From contig JAJFVK010000014.1 of assembly GCA_021371795.1 (NCBI GenBank), positions 26,091 to 90,090 of the forward strand: 64,000 bases of DNA, read 5' to 3'. Within the stretch, counting starts at the first letter, position 1. Every line of letters begins with the position of its first letter. The DNA is from Planctomycetaceae bacterium. Lineage in GTDB: Bacteria > Planctomycetota > Phycisphaerae > Sedimentisphaerales > UBA12454. Both the position numbers and the translations under genes were made by a program. Of this stretch, positions 42,414 to 49,861 are shown piece after piece. The notes under the pieces are model-generated. The model had not been told where the DNA came from, ran no database searches, and saw only the letters and a program-made list of their open reading frames with translations.

Positions 42414-43335
42414 GTTCAATTTTAGCATCGACAACAGCCTGTTCGATGCACTTTTCCCAATTCGTGCTGAACTGTTCAACGTATTTATCATCTTCGTAAG
42501 CGTAAATGATAGACCTTGAAGCGTTAATCAATGCGCCTGTGCCGTCCGGTTTGCAGAATCGCATACAATCAGCGGCTGTTGCGCCTTGTGAGCCAAAGCC
42601 GGGGACGAGGAAAAGAACTTTATCGTATTTAGCTCTTAACGCTGTTGTTTGTTCGCCGCTTGTTCCGCCAACGACCATACCGATATTGCTGTAACCGCTT
42701 TTTCCGATTCTTGCGGGGTCGTTTGCTATTTCGGCTGTAACTTCAGCGAGCTTCTCATACATTTTCATTCCGGAAGCGTCTGCGAAATCCTGAATCGCGG
42801 CCGCTGACGGGTTGCTTGCACGAACCCAAACGAAAACGCCTTTGCCCTGTTTGTCTGCGATTTCGGCGAATGGCAGGATACCTTCTGAACCTGCGAAGCC
42901 GTTAATGGTAATCGCGTCCGGAGCGAGAACATCTTCCAGTCCTTTGAGTTCCGGATTCTGCAGATGGGCAAGCGCGTAGCTTTGAGCTGTGTGGCCGATG
43001 TCGCCGCGTTTTACATCGCCGATAATCTCCAGATCGAGGTCCTGTGCTTCGCTGATGAGTGAGTAATATGCTTCGATGCCTTCCCAGAGGTATCTTTCGA
43101 AAAATGCTATGTTAATTTTTACTGCAGGTACAAGCGGGGCGATGACTCGCAGAACTTTCATACTGTATTCGAGGGCAGCATCAATTGATGCTGCGCAGCT
43201 TTTGCTGTCGTTCATTCCTTTTGTGTCGCGAATAGCCTTTGGCAGGCGTGAATAAACCGGGTCAAGCCCGACAATTAACGGTGTTTTCTTTGACTTTACA
43301 GCTTTACAAATACGGTCCGCAAAATGACTTGCCAT
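42397..43335 (-). CDS. pyrF: Orotidine 5'-phosphate decarboxylase (type 2)
   Basis: 312 residues, the length of the longer type 2 OMP decarboxylases. LIVGLDPVYSRLP at the start, KINIAFFERYLWEG, then DVKRGDIGHTAQSYA containing the catalytic Asp-x-Lys-x-x-Asp set, and LVPGFGSQGA for phosphate binding. It makes UMP in pyrimidine synthesis. GAAAGG-TATAGG precedes the ATG. It is a single gene here, followed by the nucleotidyltransferase after 21 nt. Confidence 0.95.
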   Translation of the reverse strand: MASHFADRICKAVKSKKTPLIVGLDPVYSRLPKAIRDTKGMNDSKSCAASIDAALEYSMKVLRVIAPLVPAVKINIAFFERYLWEGIEAYYSLISEAQDLDLEIIGDVKRGDIGHTAQSYALAHLQNPELKGLEDVLAPDAITINGFAGSEGILPFAEIADKQGKGVFVWVRASNPSAAAIQDFADASGMKMYEKLAEVTAEIANDPARIGKSGYSNIGMVVGGTSGEQTTALRAKYDKVLFLVPGFGSQGATAADCMRFCKPDGTGALINASRSIIYAYEDDKYVEQFSTNWEKCIEQAVVDAKIELAKGI

Positions 43336-43427
43336 CCTATACCTTTCAGTTAATATAACAGTTTAAATATCGTATTTTGAACGAAACATAACACTATAAG
43401 CATTAAATCGTCTTTGGCAAGGAAGTA

Positions 43428-44111
43428 ATGGAAAAAAATTTGGAACACACGGCTGAAAAACGACCCTCAAAAAAGGTTTTTTTGTGGCAAATATTGCTCG
43501 TTTTGACGGGGATTTTGCTTTTGTTCCTTATTCACTGGTTCGTCGGACTGTTCAGGGTGCCTGCGTATTTCAGAACTGTTGAGATAATTGAAAGCAACCA
43601 AATCAGTCTGTATCTTTCCAATGTGATTCTTCCGGAACTTTACAATAAATCGCAAACCGGCAAACCGTTTGAGGTGATTTTTACCGAAGAGGGTATAAAT
43701 GAAATCATTTCACGGCACATAGATGCGAAAAGTTTAAAGAAGTGGGATTTTTCAGACATCAGCGTTACTTTTTCAACTGGAAAAATCCTGCTCACGGGCA
43801 AAACCAAATATCGCGGTCATGATTTTATTGTAACCGCAGTTTTCAAACCTGCCATTTGTGAAAAAGGTTTCAACGCAGGATTGACGCAAATTCGGGCCGG
43901 TACGAGCAGTTTGCCGTTCGCATCGCATTTTATTCGGGATAAAATTCTTTATAAACTGGCCGGGCAAAATTCAGATGTTGTTCAGTACGCCGGCGTGCTG
44001 TTCAGCGATAATAAAATTCCACCTGAATTTACATTCGAACATCGGAATATAAAGGTACAGGAAATAATCATAGATAATCACAAATTAACCATTCGCTTTC
44101 TTCCGGATTAA
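43428..44111 (+). CDS. Membrane-anchored protein of unknown function
   Basis: 227 residues. A short basic head, one membrane helix (about residues 18-40, WQILLVLTGILLLFLIHWFVG) and an outward domain of about 185 residues with alternating beta strands, no Cys pair and no motif I recognise. AAGGAAG lies 5 nt before the ATG. It sits 2 nt upstream of ispE and is therefore co-transcribed with ispE and spoVG, but the neighbours do not suggest a function. Confidence 0.7.
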   Translation: MEKNLEHTAEKRPSKKVFLWQILLVLTGILLLFLIHWFVGLFRVPAYFRTVEIIESNQISLYLSNVILPELYNKSQTGKPFEVIFTEEGINEIISRHIDAKSLKKWDFSDISVTFSTGKILLTGKTKYRGHDFIVTAVFKPAICEKGFNAGLTQIRAGTSSLPFASHFIRDKILYKLAGQNSDVVQYAGVLFSDNKIPPEFTFEHRNIKVQEIIIDNHKLTIRFLPD

Positions 44112-44113
44112 AA

Positions 44114-45016
44114 ATGAACAGAGAAATTCTTCCTCAATTCGAGTCGTCAGAAAAAGGCCTGCTTGTAAGAGCGCCCGCAAAAATAAATCTTTCACTTCTC
44201 ATCGCTGACAAACGGCCGGACAACTATCACAATCTTGAGACAGTAATGGCCAAGATAGCATTTTATGATGAAATATTTCTCGAAACAGGACAGTCGTCCA
44301 AATTGGAACTTGTTTGCAAAGGCAACTGGTCGCCGGAAGGAAAAGATAATCTTGTTTATAAAGCAGCAGAGTTTTTTTACAAAGCTATTGAAAAAGAACC
44401 TGATGTGAAAATCACTCTGACAAAAAATATTCCTGCAGGTTCTGGACTTGGCGGAGCAAGCAGTGATGCCGCTTCAACAGTGCTTGCGCTCAATAAATTG
44501 CATAACGAAATATTGCATGAAAACAAACTTTATGATATTTGCGCTCAATTAGGCAGCGATGTTTCATTTTTTTTAAATGGGCCTTTGGCACTGTGCACTG
44601 GCAGGGGAGAGAAAGTGGAAAAGATAGATAAAAAATTTGGCTTTTTATTAATTCTGATTTTGCCGAATATAAACATTTCCACTAAAAGGGTTTACGAGGC
44701 TTATAAAGTAGATATGAATCGTTTCAACGAGTTAAGCCAAAAAATCAGGGGTTATATATCCGACAACAAAATTACATTAATTCCAAAATTGTGCGCAAAT
44801 ATGCTTGCTAAAACGTGCTTTTTAGTAGATAATAACCTTGCTCTATTGCAGGTAAAGATTCGGGAGATGACAGAGAGGCCTGTATGCCTTAGCGGCAGCG
44901 GTTCGGCACTGTTTGTTTTATCTGATGATGTAAGCTACCATGATGTTGATATTTTACGAAGCGAAATGAGTTCGCGCAACTGCAATTGTATAATTGTATC
45001 CAGCAATGAATGGTAG
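44114..45016 (+). CDS. ispE: 4-diphosphocytidyl-2-C-methyl-D-erythritol kinase
   Basis: 300 residues of the GHMP kinase family. APAKINLSLLIADKRPDNYHNLETVM is the IspE start, with the catalytic Lys and His; IPAGSGLGGASSDAAS is the ATP-binding Gly-rich loop with the catalytic Asp in the following helix region (GSDVSFF); CLSGSGSALF is the third GHMP motif. It phosphorylates CDP-methylerythritol in the non-mevalonate isoprenoid pathway. spoVG follows at 17 nt, an order also familiar from Firmicutes. The start is the ATG after the 43428-44111 stop. Confidence 0.94.
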   Translation: MNREILPQFESSEKGLLVRAPAKINLSLLIADKRPDNYHNLETVMAKIAFYDEIFLETGQSSKLELVCKGNWSPEGKDNLVYKAAEFFYKAIEKEPDVKITLTKNIPAGSGLGGASSDAASTVLALNKLHNEILHENKLYDICAQLGSDVSFFLNGPLALCTGRGEKVEKIDKKFGFLLILILPNINISTKRVYEAYKVDMNRFNELSQKIRGYISDNKITLIPKLCANMLAKTCFLVDNNLALLQVKIREMTERPVCLSGSGSALFVLSDDVSYHDVDILRSEMSSRNCNCIIVSSNEW

Positions 45017-45033
45017 TTTTAAGGTAGCCTGAT

Positions 45034-45483
45034 ATGGAGATTACAGAAGTACGAGTCAAGTTGATTGCCAACAAAGACGAACGGCTCAAGGCGTTTTGTT
45101 CAATGACGATTGATAACTCATTTGTCACCCGCGACATTAAAGTTATCATGGGCACCAACGGTTATTTCGTCGCAATGCCTTCGAGGAAAATGAGCGATCA
45201 TTGTCCGAAGTGCGGTGGGAAAAATCATCTTAGGGCAAGATTCTGCAACAACTGCGGTGCATCCCTTGGCGAAGAGAGAGCCAAAAAAGATTTTAAAGGG
45301 AGAATGAAACTGCACGCAGATATCGCCCATCCCATCAACGCACAGTGCAGACAGATGATTCAGGACACAATCGTCAAAGCCTTCGAAGAAGAGTTGGAGA
45401 AATCCAAACAGCCCGGCTATAAGCCAGTCGAGTTCGATGAACCCGATGACGAAGTACCGGATGAGGTGTCCGAACATTTGTAA
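45034..45483 (+). CDS. spoVG: SpoVG-family protein with inserted zinc ribbon
   Basis: 149 residues; ordinary SpoVG is about 85-100. Residues 1-52 ([11 protein letters not shown]...FVAMPSRK) match SpoVG. Then [19 protein letters not shown] (CxxC...CxxC, about residues 57-75) forms a zinc ribbon in the place of the short loop, after which [16 protein letters not shown] resumes the SpoVG fold. An acidic tail closes the protein. SpoVG proteins are site-specific nucleic-acid binders and regulators; the extra ribbon could add a second contact surface. It follows ispE and ends in a hairpin. Confidence 0.85.
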   Translation: MEITEVRVKLIANKDERLKAFCSMTIDNSFVTRDIKVIMGTNGYFVAMPSRKMSDHCPKCGGKNHLRARFCNNCGASLGEERAKKDFKGRMKLHADIAHPINAQCRQMIQDTIVKAFEEELEKSKQPGYKPVEFDEPDDEVPDEVSEHL

Positions 45484-45502
45484 AAACAGTTAGTTTTTAC
45501 AA
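45478..45502 (+). terminator. Hairpin overlapping the spoVG stop codon
   Basis: TTGTAAAAAC-AGTTA-GTTTTTACAA, a perfect 10-bp stem that includes the stop codon. From here to 45711 there is no gene; a small ATCTGC-TCG-GCAGAT hairpin lies at 45668-45682 near the end of the minus-strand esterase gene. Confidence 0.6.
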
Positions 45503-45711
45503 AAGCTTTGCGTCATCACTAAAACACATACGTGTTGCCAGAGGAAATTTTTACTAAATTGTCAGCTAACTAAACTATCCTATGCTTTCCATAAAAAATG
45601 GTTGGCTCGGGCTACAACAACACCTGCGACGAAATTAGCAGCCGATTATCTTTACTCCATATTACATATCTGCTCGGCAGATAAAGAAAAAACGAAGAAG
45701 TATAATTCTGA

Positions 45712-47658
45712 TTATTTTAATTCCCAATCGTCTGTTCTGAATGACGACGCGGGCAGAAATTCCCTATTGTATAAATTAGGCTGTGCGCAATTGCTCCAGC
45801 CGTATCGGACGGCGACGGGTTTTTCAACCTGCGGACTTGAAACGCGAACGGTTTGACCGTCGATAATAGCTTTGGCGGGATAAAATATTTTGTCTTCGCC
45901 GGCAATTGTGAAATCACTTAACTCGCTGCCTTTGACAGCAAGGCCGTCTTGCGCGTAGCTGAAGAATACTCTAATTGAATTGCCTTCGATTTTCATTTCT
46001 CTATATATCGGGCCTGAACAAACAACGTCTGTTCTGCCGTAAGTTCTATTCAATGCCCAGCGAGCGAGTCTGTCGCCGACGTCGTGTTTGTTTTTTGGGT
46101 GGATATCCTTTTCTTCGCCGATGTCCATTGTAATGGCCATTCCTGTGTTCGGCTCGGACAATGTCATCGTCTGCGCTTCACGAAGAGCCTGGCTGAAATA
46201 GCTGTCGCCATAATCCCACGGCGCGATTTGAACATAATAAAACGGAAACTTGCCTTCGTCCCATCTGGTACGCCAGCAATTAATCATAGCGGGGAACAGC
46301 GTTCTGTATTCAATCGGCGCCCAAACATTCGCTTCACCCTGATACCATATTACGCCGGCGATTCTAAACGGAATAATCGGTGCGACCATTCCATTAAATA
46401 ACGCGGTCGGGAAATTCTGATTCAGGCCTGAAAATCTCGGCTCCGACCAGTCTGTTTTCGGATTCGATTTTTTGTACTTCCACGTTCCGGCCAGGCTGAT
46501 TTGCTTTTTGCTCACGAAGCTGATTTTCAAAGAATCTTTTTCGCCTGTGAAACCGCCGTCGCCGCCGGTGTCGATAACGCGGATTGTTATTACGTTCTTT
46601 CCTTCGCTTACATATTCGGCGGGCACTCTATACGCTCTGGCAACATCGCAGCCGATAGTTGTGCCGATGTAATGGTCGTTTATCCAAACGCTGTCAATGT
46701 CGTCGATTTTTCCTAAATCGAGCTGCATATTGGATGTAATCGCTGGCAGCGTAAATTCTTTTCTGAACCAGACTGCACCGTGAGCGTCTTTCAACGAAGA
46801 GCTTGACCACCAGCACGGCAGTTCAATGTTCGTCCAATTACTGTCGTCAGCATTCGCGGCATACCATTTTTCTTTTGAGCCGATGTCGTCAGCGGCAATT
46901 TTTTTGAGCCAACTGTCCAAAATTTTTCCGAATGCGATATCAGGGTCTTCGTTTTCCTTTCTGACATCCGTTAAAATTTCCGAAGCGGTTTCCATTCTCT
47001 TGAACTTTTTAATTGAGTCGAGGTCCATCCAGCTTTCAGCGGGTGTGCCGCCCCAATGTGTGGCGATTAAACCAATCGGGACGTTCAATTCTTCCTGAAG
47101 CCGTTTGCCGAAATAATAACCAACAGCGGAGAAACCCTGTACGTGCTCACTTGTCGCCGGCAGCCAGGTGTTCCATGATAAGCCGCAATCCTTTTCCTCA
47201 AATAATGAATATCTGTATTTTACGCCGATGATTCTAATGTTTGTATTTTTAGCCTGCGCGATATCTTGTTTGCTTCTCTTTGTACCGAGCCATCCCATCG
47301 ACACTTCCATATTCGACTGGCCTGAACATATCCAGACTTCTCCAATCAAAACATCGGATATTGTGATTTCGTTCTTGCCTGTGATTTTAATTGTGTAAGG
47401 GCCGCCTGCCGAAGGAGTTTTAATCGCGGTTTTCCAGCTTCCTTCTTTATCCGTTGTTGAGGTTACAGGTTCTTGGAGCCAACTTGGCTGAATTGTAACT
47501 TCTTCGCCCGGCATAGCCCAGCCCCAAATCGGCGCATCACATTTCTGCTGCAGTACCATGTGGTCGCAGAAAAGTGAGGCGACTTTTACTTCGCTGTAAA
47601 CGGTTGATGATAAAAGTATGATTGCCGATAAACTTCTGAAAACAATTTTCTTCAACAT
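45712..47658 (-). CDS. Sialate O-acetylesterase-family (SASA) secreted carbohydrate esterase
   Basis: 648 residues. An N-terminal signal peptide (about 1-22), then a beta-domain, then the SGNH esterase core in two parts: ICSGQSNMEVSMGW (nucleophile Ser), WGGTPAESW, WYQGEANVW and DIHPKNKHDVGDR (catalytic His and Asp). Between the parts, about residues 285-390, lies an inserted galactose-binding-like domain (AVWFRKEFTLP...VWINDHYIG), as in long SASA proteins. It probably removes acetyl groups from polysaccharide side chains outside the cytoplasm. It shares a transcript with the SGNH lipoprotein 18 nt upstream and faces a LacI regulator, so it belongs to the glycan-use locus. Confidence 0.88.
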   Translation of the reverse strand: MLKKIVFRSLSAIILLSSTVYSEVKVASLFCDHMVLQQKCDAPIWGWAMPGEEVTIQPSWLQEPVTSTTDKEGSWKTAIKTPSAGGPYTIKITGKNEITISDVLIGEVWICSGQSNMEVSMGWLGTKRSKQDIAQAKNTNIRIIGVKYRYSLFEEKDCGLSWNTWLPATSEHVQGFSAVGYYFGKRLQEELNVPIGLIATHWGGTPAESWMDLDSIKKFKRMETASEILTDVRKENEDPDIAFGKILDSWLKKIAADDIGSKEKWYAANADDSNWTNIELPCWWSSSSLKDAHGAVWFRKEFTLPAITSNMQLDLGKIDDIDSVWINDHYIGTTIGCDVARAYRVPAEYVSEGKNVITIRVIDTGGDGGFTGEKDSLKISFVSKKQISLAGTWKYKKSNPKTDWSEPRFSGLNQNFPTALFNGMVAPIIPFRIAGVIWYQGEANVWAPIEYRTLFPAMINCWRTRWDEGKFPFYYVQIAPWDYGDSYFSQALREAQTMTLSEPNTGMAITMDIGEEKDIHPKNKHDVGDRLARWALNRTYGRTDVVCSGPIYREMKIEGNSIRVFFSYAQDGLAVKGSELSDFTIAGEDKIFYPAKAIIDGQTVRVSSPQVEKPVAVRYGWSNCAQPNLYNREFLPASSFRTDDWELK

Positions 47659-47676
47659 AATATTGCCATCCCAATT

Positions 47677-48402
47677 TTATTTATCAATTAAAGGTCTTAC
47701 AAGCGATGTCCAAAGTTCATAGCCTTTGTCGTTCAAATGCAGGCCGTCATCTTTCAACAAATCTTTGCGCGGCTTGCCGTCAGAATCGAGCAGAACCTTT
47801 GAAACATCTACGAAGTGTATATTTTGCTGTTTTTTGCAGAAAATTTCAATCAATTTATTTGTTTCAATCATCTGCGGCCAATAATTCCACCTGCTAATGC
47901 TGGGTTTAATCGAAATATAGATGATTCTTGTTTCCGGCAGGGTCTGGCGAACCTTATAGAATAAGGACTGAAAGTCTGCCGCAATCATCTCGGAGGGTTT
48001 GTTGCAAACTGTGTCGTTATCGCCGGCGTAAAAGACAATAGTCTTTGGCTTGTACGGCAGAATTATCTGGTCTGCGTAATATAAGGAGTCAATAACAAAC
48101 GAACCGCCAAAACCGCGATTGATTGTTTCAATGTCAGGGAAGAACTTCTTTGTGTCCCACATTCTTATGCTCGAACTGCCGACGAAAAGCACAGCATTTT
48201 GCGGCGGGGATGTTTGTTTGTCGCTATCAATAAATTTTTGTATGTCATCTTTCCACCTGTCAGGGTGTGTGTAATTCTCAATGGATTGTTTATTTAAAGC
48301 TTGCCGCTGTGTGTTTGTCTGCTGCTCGCTTAGGCATCCGCTGGAGAGCAGTGCGCAAGTAATTGCAAATAAATAAGTTACAACTTTTGTATTATGCTTC
48401 AT
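47677..48402 (-). CDS. SGNH/GDSL-family lipoprotein esterase
   Basis: 241 residues. The signal peptide ends in the lipobox LLSSGC, so the protein is lipid-anchored. The SGNH blocks are present: VLFVGSSSIRMW (Ser), INRGFGGSFV (Gly), YAGDNDTV (Asn) and LLKDDGLHLNDKGY (Asp and His). Similar to GDSL acetylesterases of carbohydrate loci. It is the first gene of the minus-strand pair with the SASA esterase. Its promoter has a -10 TATAAT at 48453-48458, with a palindrome like that at the lacI-type promoter, so LacI control is likely. Confidence 0.87.
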   Translation of the reverse strand: MKHNTKVVTYLFAITCALLSSGCLSEQQTNTQRQALNKQSIENYTHPDRWKDDIQKFIDSDKQTSPPQNAVLFVGSSSIRMWDTKKFFPDIETINRGFGGSFVIDSLYYADQIILPYKPKTIVFYAGDNDTVCNKPSEMIAADFQSLFYKVRQTLPETRIIYISIKPSISRWNYWPQMIETNKLIEIFCKKQQNIHFVDVSKVLLDSDGKPRKDLLKDDGLHLNDKGYELWTSLVRPLIDK

Positions 48403-48431
48403 TTTTCAGTTCCTATAATAATAAGGTTATT

Positions 48432-48449
48432 TGCGAAAATAGTTACACA
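48432..48449 (-). promoter_or_regulatory. Operator-like palindrome at the esterase promoter
   Basis: Minus strand TGTGTAACTATTTTCGCA; 15 of 18 positions agree with the palindrome TGTGYAARTAYTTRCACA deduced from the LacI-gene promoter. It begins 3 nt after the -10 box, over the predicted start. Confidence 0.5.
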
Positions 48450-48452
48450 GTA

Positions 48453-48480
48453 ATTATACGCCAATCGGTATCCGATTCAA
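48453..48480 (-). promoter_or_regulatory. Promoter of the esterase gene pair
   Basis: Minus strand: TTGAAT (48480-48475), 16 nt, TATAAT (48458-48453). It is divergent from the LacI promoter. Confidence 0.6.
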
Positions 48481-48611
48481 GAAATAAGAAAGTAAAAATT
48501 TTATCCGGCAGTCGTTTTTGTAAGTATTTGTAAAATAATAACTTAATAGCTTTGTGGATATTTTTGTAATTTTTTAGAGTTTGATTTTGTTCAAAAAAAG
48601 TTAAAAAAACA

Positions 48612-48640
48612 TTGACAATATAATGGTAAAACGTCATAAT
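48612..48640 (+). promoter_or_regulatory. Promoter of the LacI-family gene
   Basis: TTGACA (48612-48617), exactly 17 nt, CATAAT (48635-48640). Predicted start near 48647. Confidence 0.7.
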
Positions 48641-48645
48641 TGGCC

Positions 48646-48663
48646 TGTGTAAATACTTGCACA
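48646..48663 (+). promoter_or_regulatory. Operator-like palindrome at the LacI gene start site
   Basis: TGTGTAAATACTTGCACA: seven of nine position pairs are complementary around a central TA, and the other two are single mismatches. It starts 5 nt after the -10 box and so would block initiation if bound. A matching half (TGTGTAAATA) recurs at 52876-52885 ahead of the GH30-like gene. Confidence 0.55.
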
Positions 48664-48691
48664 AGACATTTTTTATTTTGGAGTGATGATT

Positions 48692-49747
48692 TTGGCGGTA
48701 GGCGTATCAAGTTTGAAAGATGTAGCACAGGCGGCAAACGTTTCTGTTCCGACGGTTTCTCGAATTCTGCGGAACAAAAATCTTTCGAGATTCTCTGAAG
48801 AGACGCGAAATAAAGTTTGTGAAGCAGCTACAAAACTTCGCTATCGGCCGAATATGTTAGTCAAAGGTCTTCAAACGGGATTGACGCACACAGTCGGCGT
48901 GATGGTTCCGCCTTTTGATTCTTACTGGTCTTCAATTCTTTACGGCATTCACGATACACTCATCACAGTTGATTTTGTTCCGATTAATCTTTGGGTTCGC
49001 CACGGCGATAATTTTTCGAGCAGCGGACCTGTTGACGACCTTGAACAAATTCACAGGCTGATTGACAGACGTATTGACGGCGTAATAATGTGGCCGCCGA
49101 TAACACCTGACTTTTATGCGCACAATGAAGAACTTTCGGCAAGAAATGTTCCGGTAGTAACAATTGACCATGAACTGCCGATAGAATTCGGCGCCAATTC
49201 GGTAACAACAAACGAAGAACACGGCGCACATCTTGTGGCAAAACACTTACTTGATTTGGGACATCGCCGCATAGCACATCTGGGCGATGTGGGCCTTGAG
49301 ACATATAGCTGGGCACAGAGACGACGGAAGTTTTTTGAAAATGAAATCAACGCGGTTGAAGGCGCTTCGTGTTTTGCGGTAGAAAAGCCGAAAAACACGG
49401 ACGGCCTTGAAATCGCCAAGAAGATATTAACAGCTAATCCACGTCCGACAGCAGTATATGCGGCCAGTGATTCGCTCGCCCGTTATATTTATCTCGCGGC
49501 AGCGGAACTTAAATTGCGGATACCGGAAGATGTATCTGTTGTTGGTTTCGCGGACCTTGATTTCGCTGCGTTTATGATGCCGCCGCTGACATCGGTAAGG
49601 CAAAAGGGGTATGAAGTAGGTCGCAGAGCGGCCAAGCTTCTGATTAACCGTATCCAGGGGAAATTCGCCCAGGATGGGACTCAAAACATTGTGATGAATT
49701 GCGAACTGGTTGTGCGTGGTTCCACCGCACCTATACAATCAGTTTAA
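48692..49747 (+). CDS. LacI-family transcriptional regulator of the glycan locus
   Basis: 351 residues from TTG 48692, chosen because GGAG lies 8 nt before it; the ATG at 48686 is only 2 nt from that site. SLKDVAQAANVSVPTVSRIL is the LacI helix-turn-helix, followed by a hinge (KLRYRPNMLVKGLQTG) and a periplasmic-binding-like sensor domain with TVGVMVPPFDSYW, DGVIMWPP, HRRIAHLGD, and GFADLDFAAFMMPPLTSVRQ. These regulators leave DNA or bind it more tightly when a sugar is bound. Flanking genes are esterases on one side and GH30, GH5-like and GH130 enzymes on the other, so a mannan-derived or related sugar is the probable effector. Confidence 0.9.
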   Translation: MAVGVSSLKDVAQAANVSVPTVSRILRNKNLSRFSEETRNKVCEAATKLRYRPNMLVKGLQTGLTHTVGVMVPPFDSYWSSILYGIHDTLITVDFVPINLWVRHGDNFSSSGPVDDLEQIHRLIDRRIDGVIMWPPITPDFYAHNEELSARNVPVVTIDHELPIEFGANSVTTNEEHGAHLVAKHLLDLGHRRIAHLGDVGLETYSWAQRRRKFFENEINAVEGASCFAVEKPKNTDGLEIAKKILTANPRPTAVYAASDSLARYIYLAAAELKLRIPEDVSVVGFADLDFAAFMMPPLTSVRQKGYEVGRRAAKLLINRIQGKFAQDGTQNIVMNCELVVRGSTAPIQSV

Positions 49748-49861
49748 AAAGTTAATATATCTACATCAATGAATCTTCAGCAGTGAAAGTCTCGCTGTTA
49801 TTGTATGTTTGTTATAGGAAGGCAGATGAAAAAATCAGTAGCTTTTAAGGAGGTAAGTGTT

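Noticed and set aside
45602..45856. Plus-strand open frame of 84 codons
   Set aside because: It overlaps the 3' end of the clear SASA esterase gene in antisense and has no homology.
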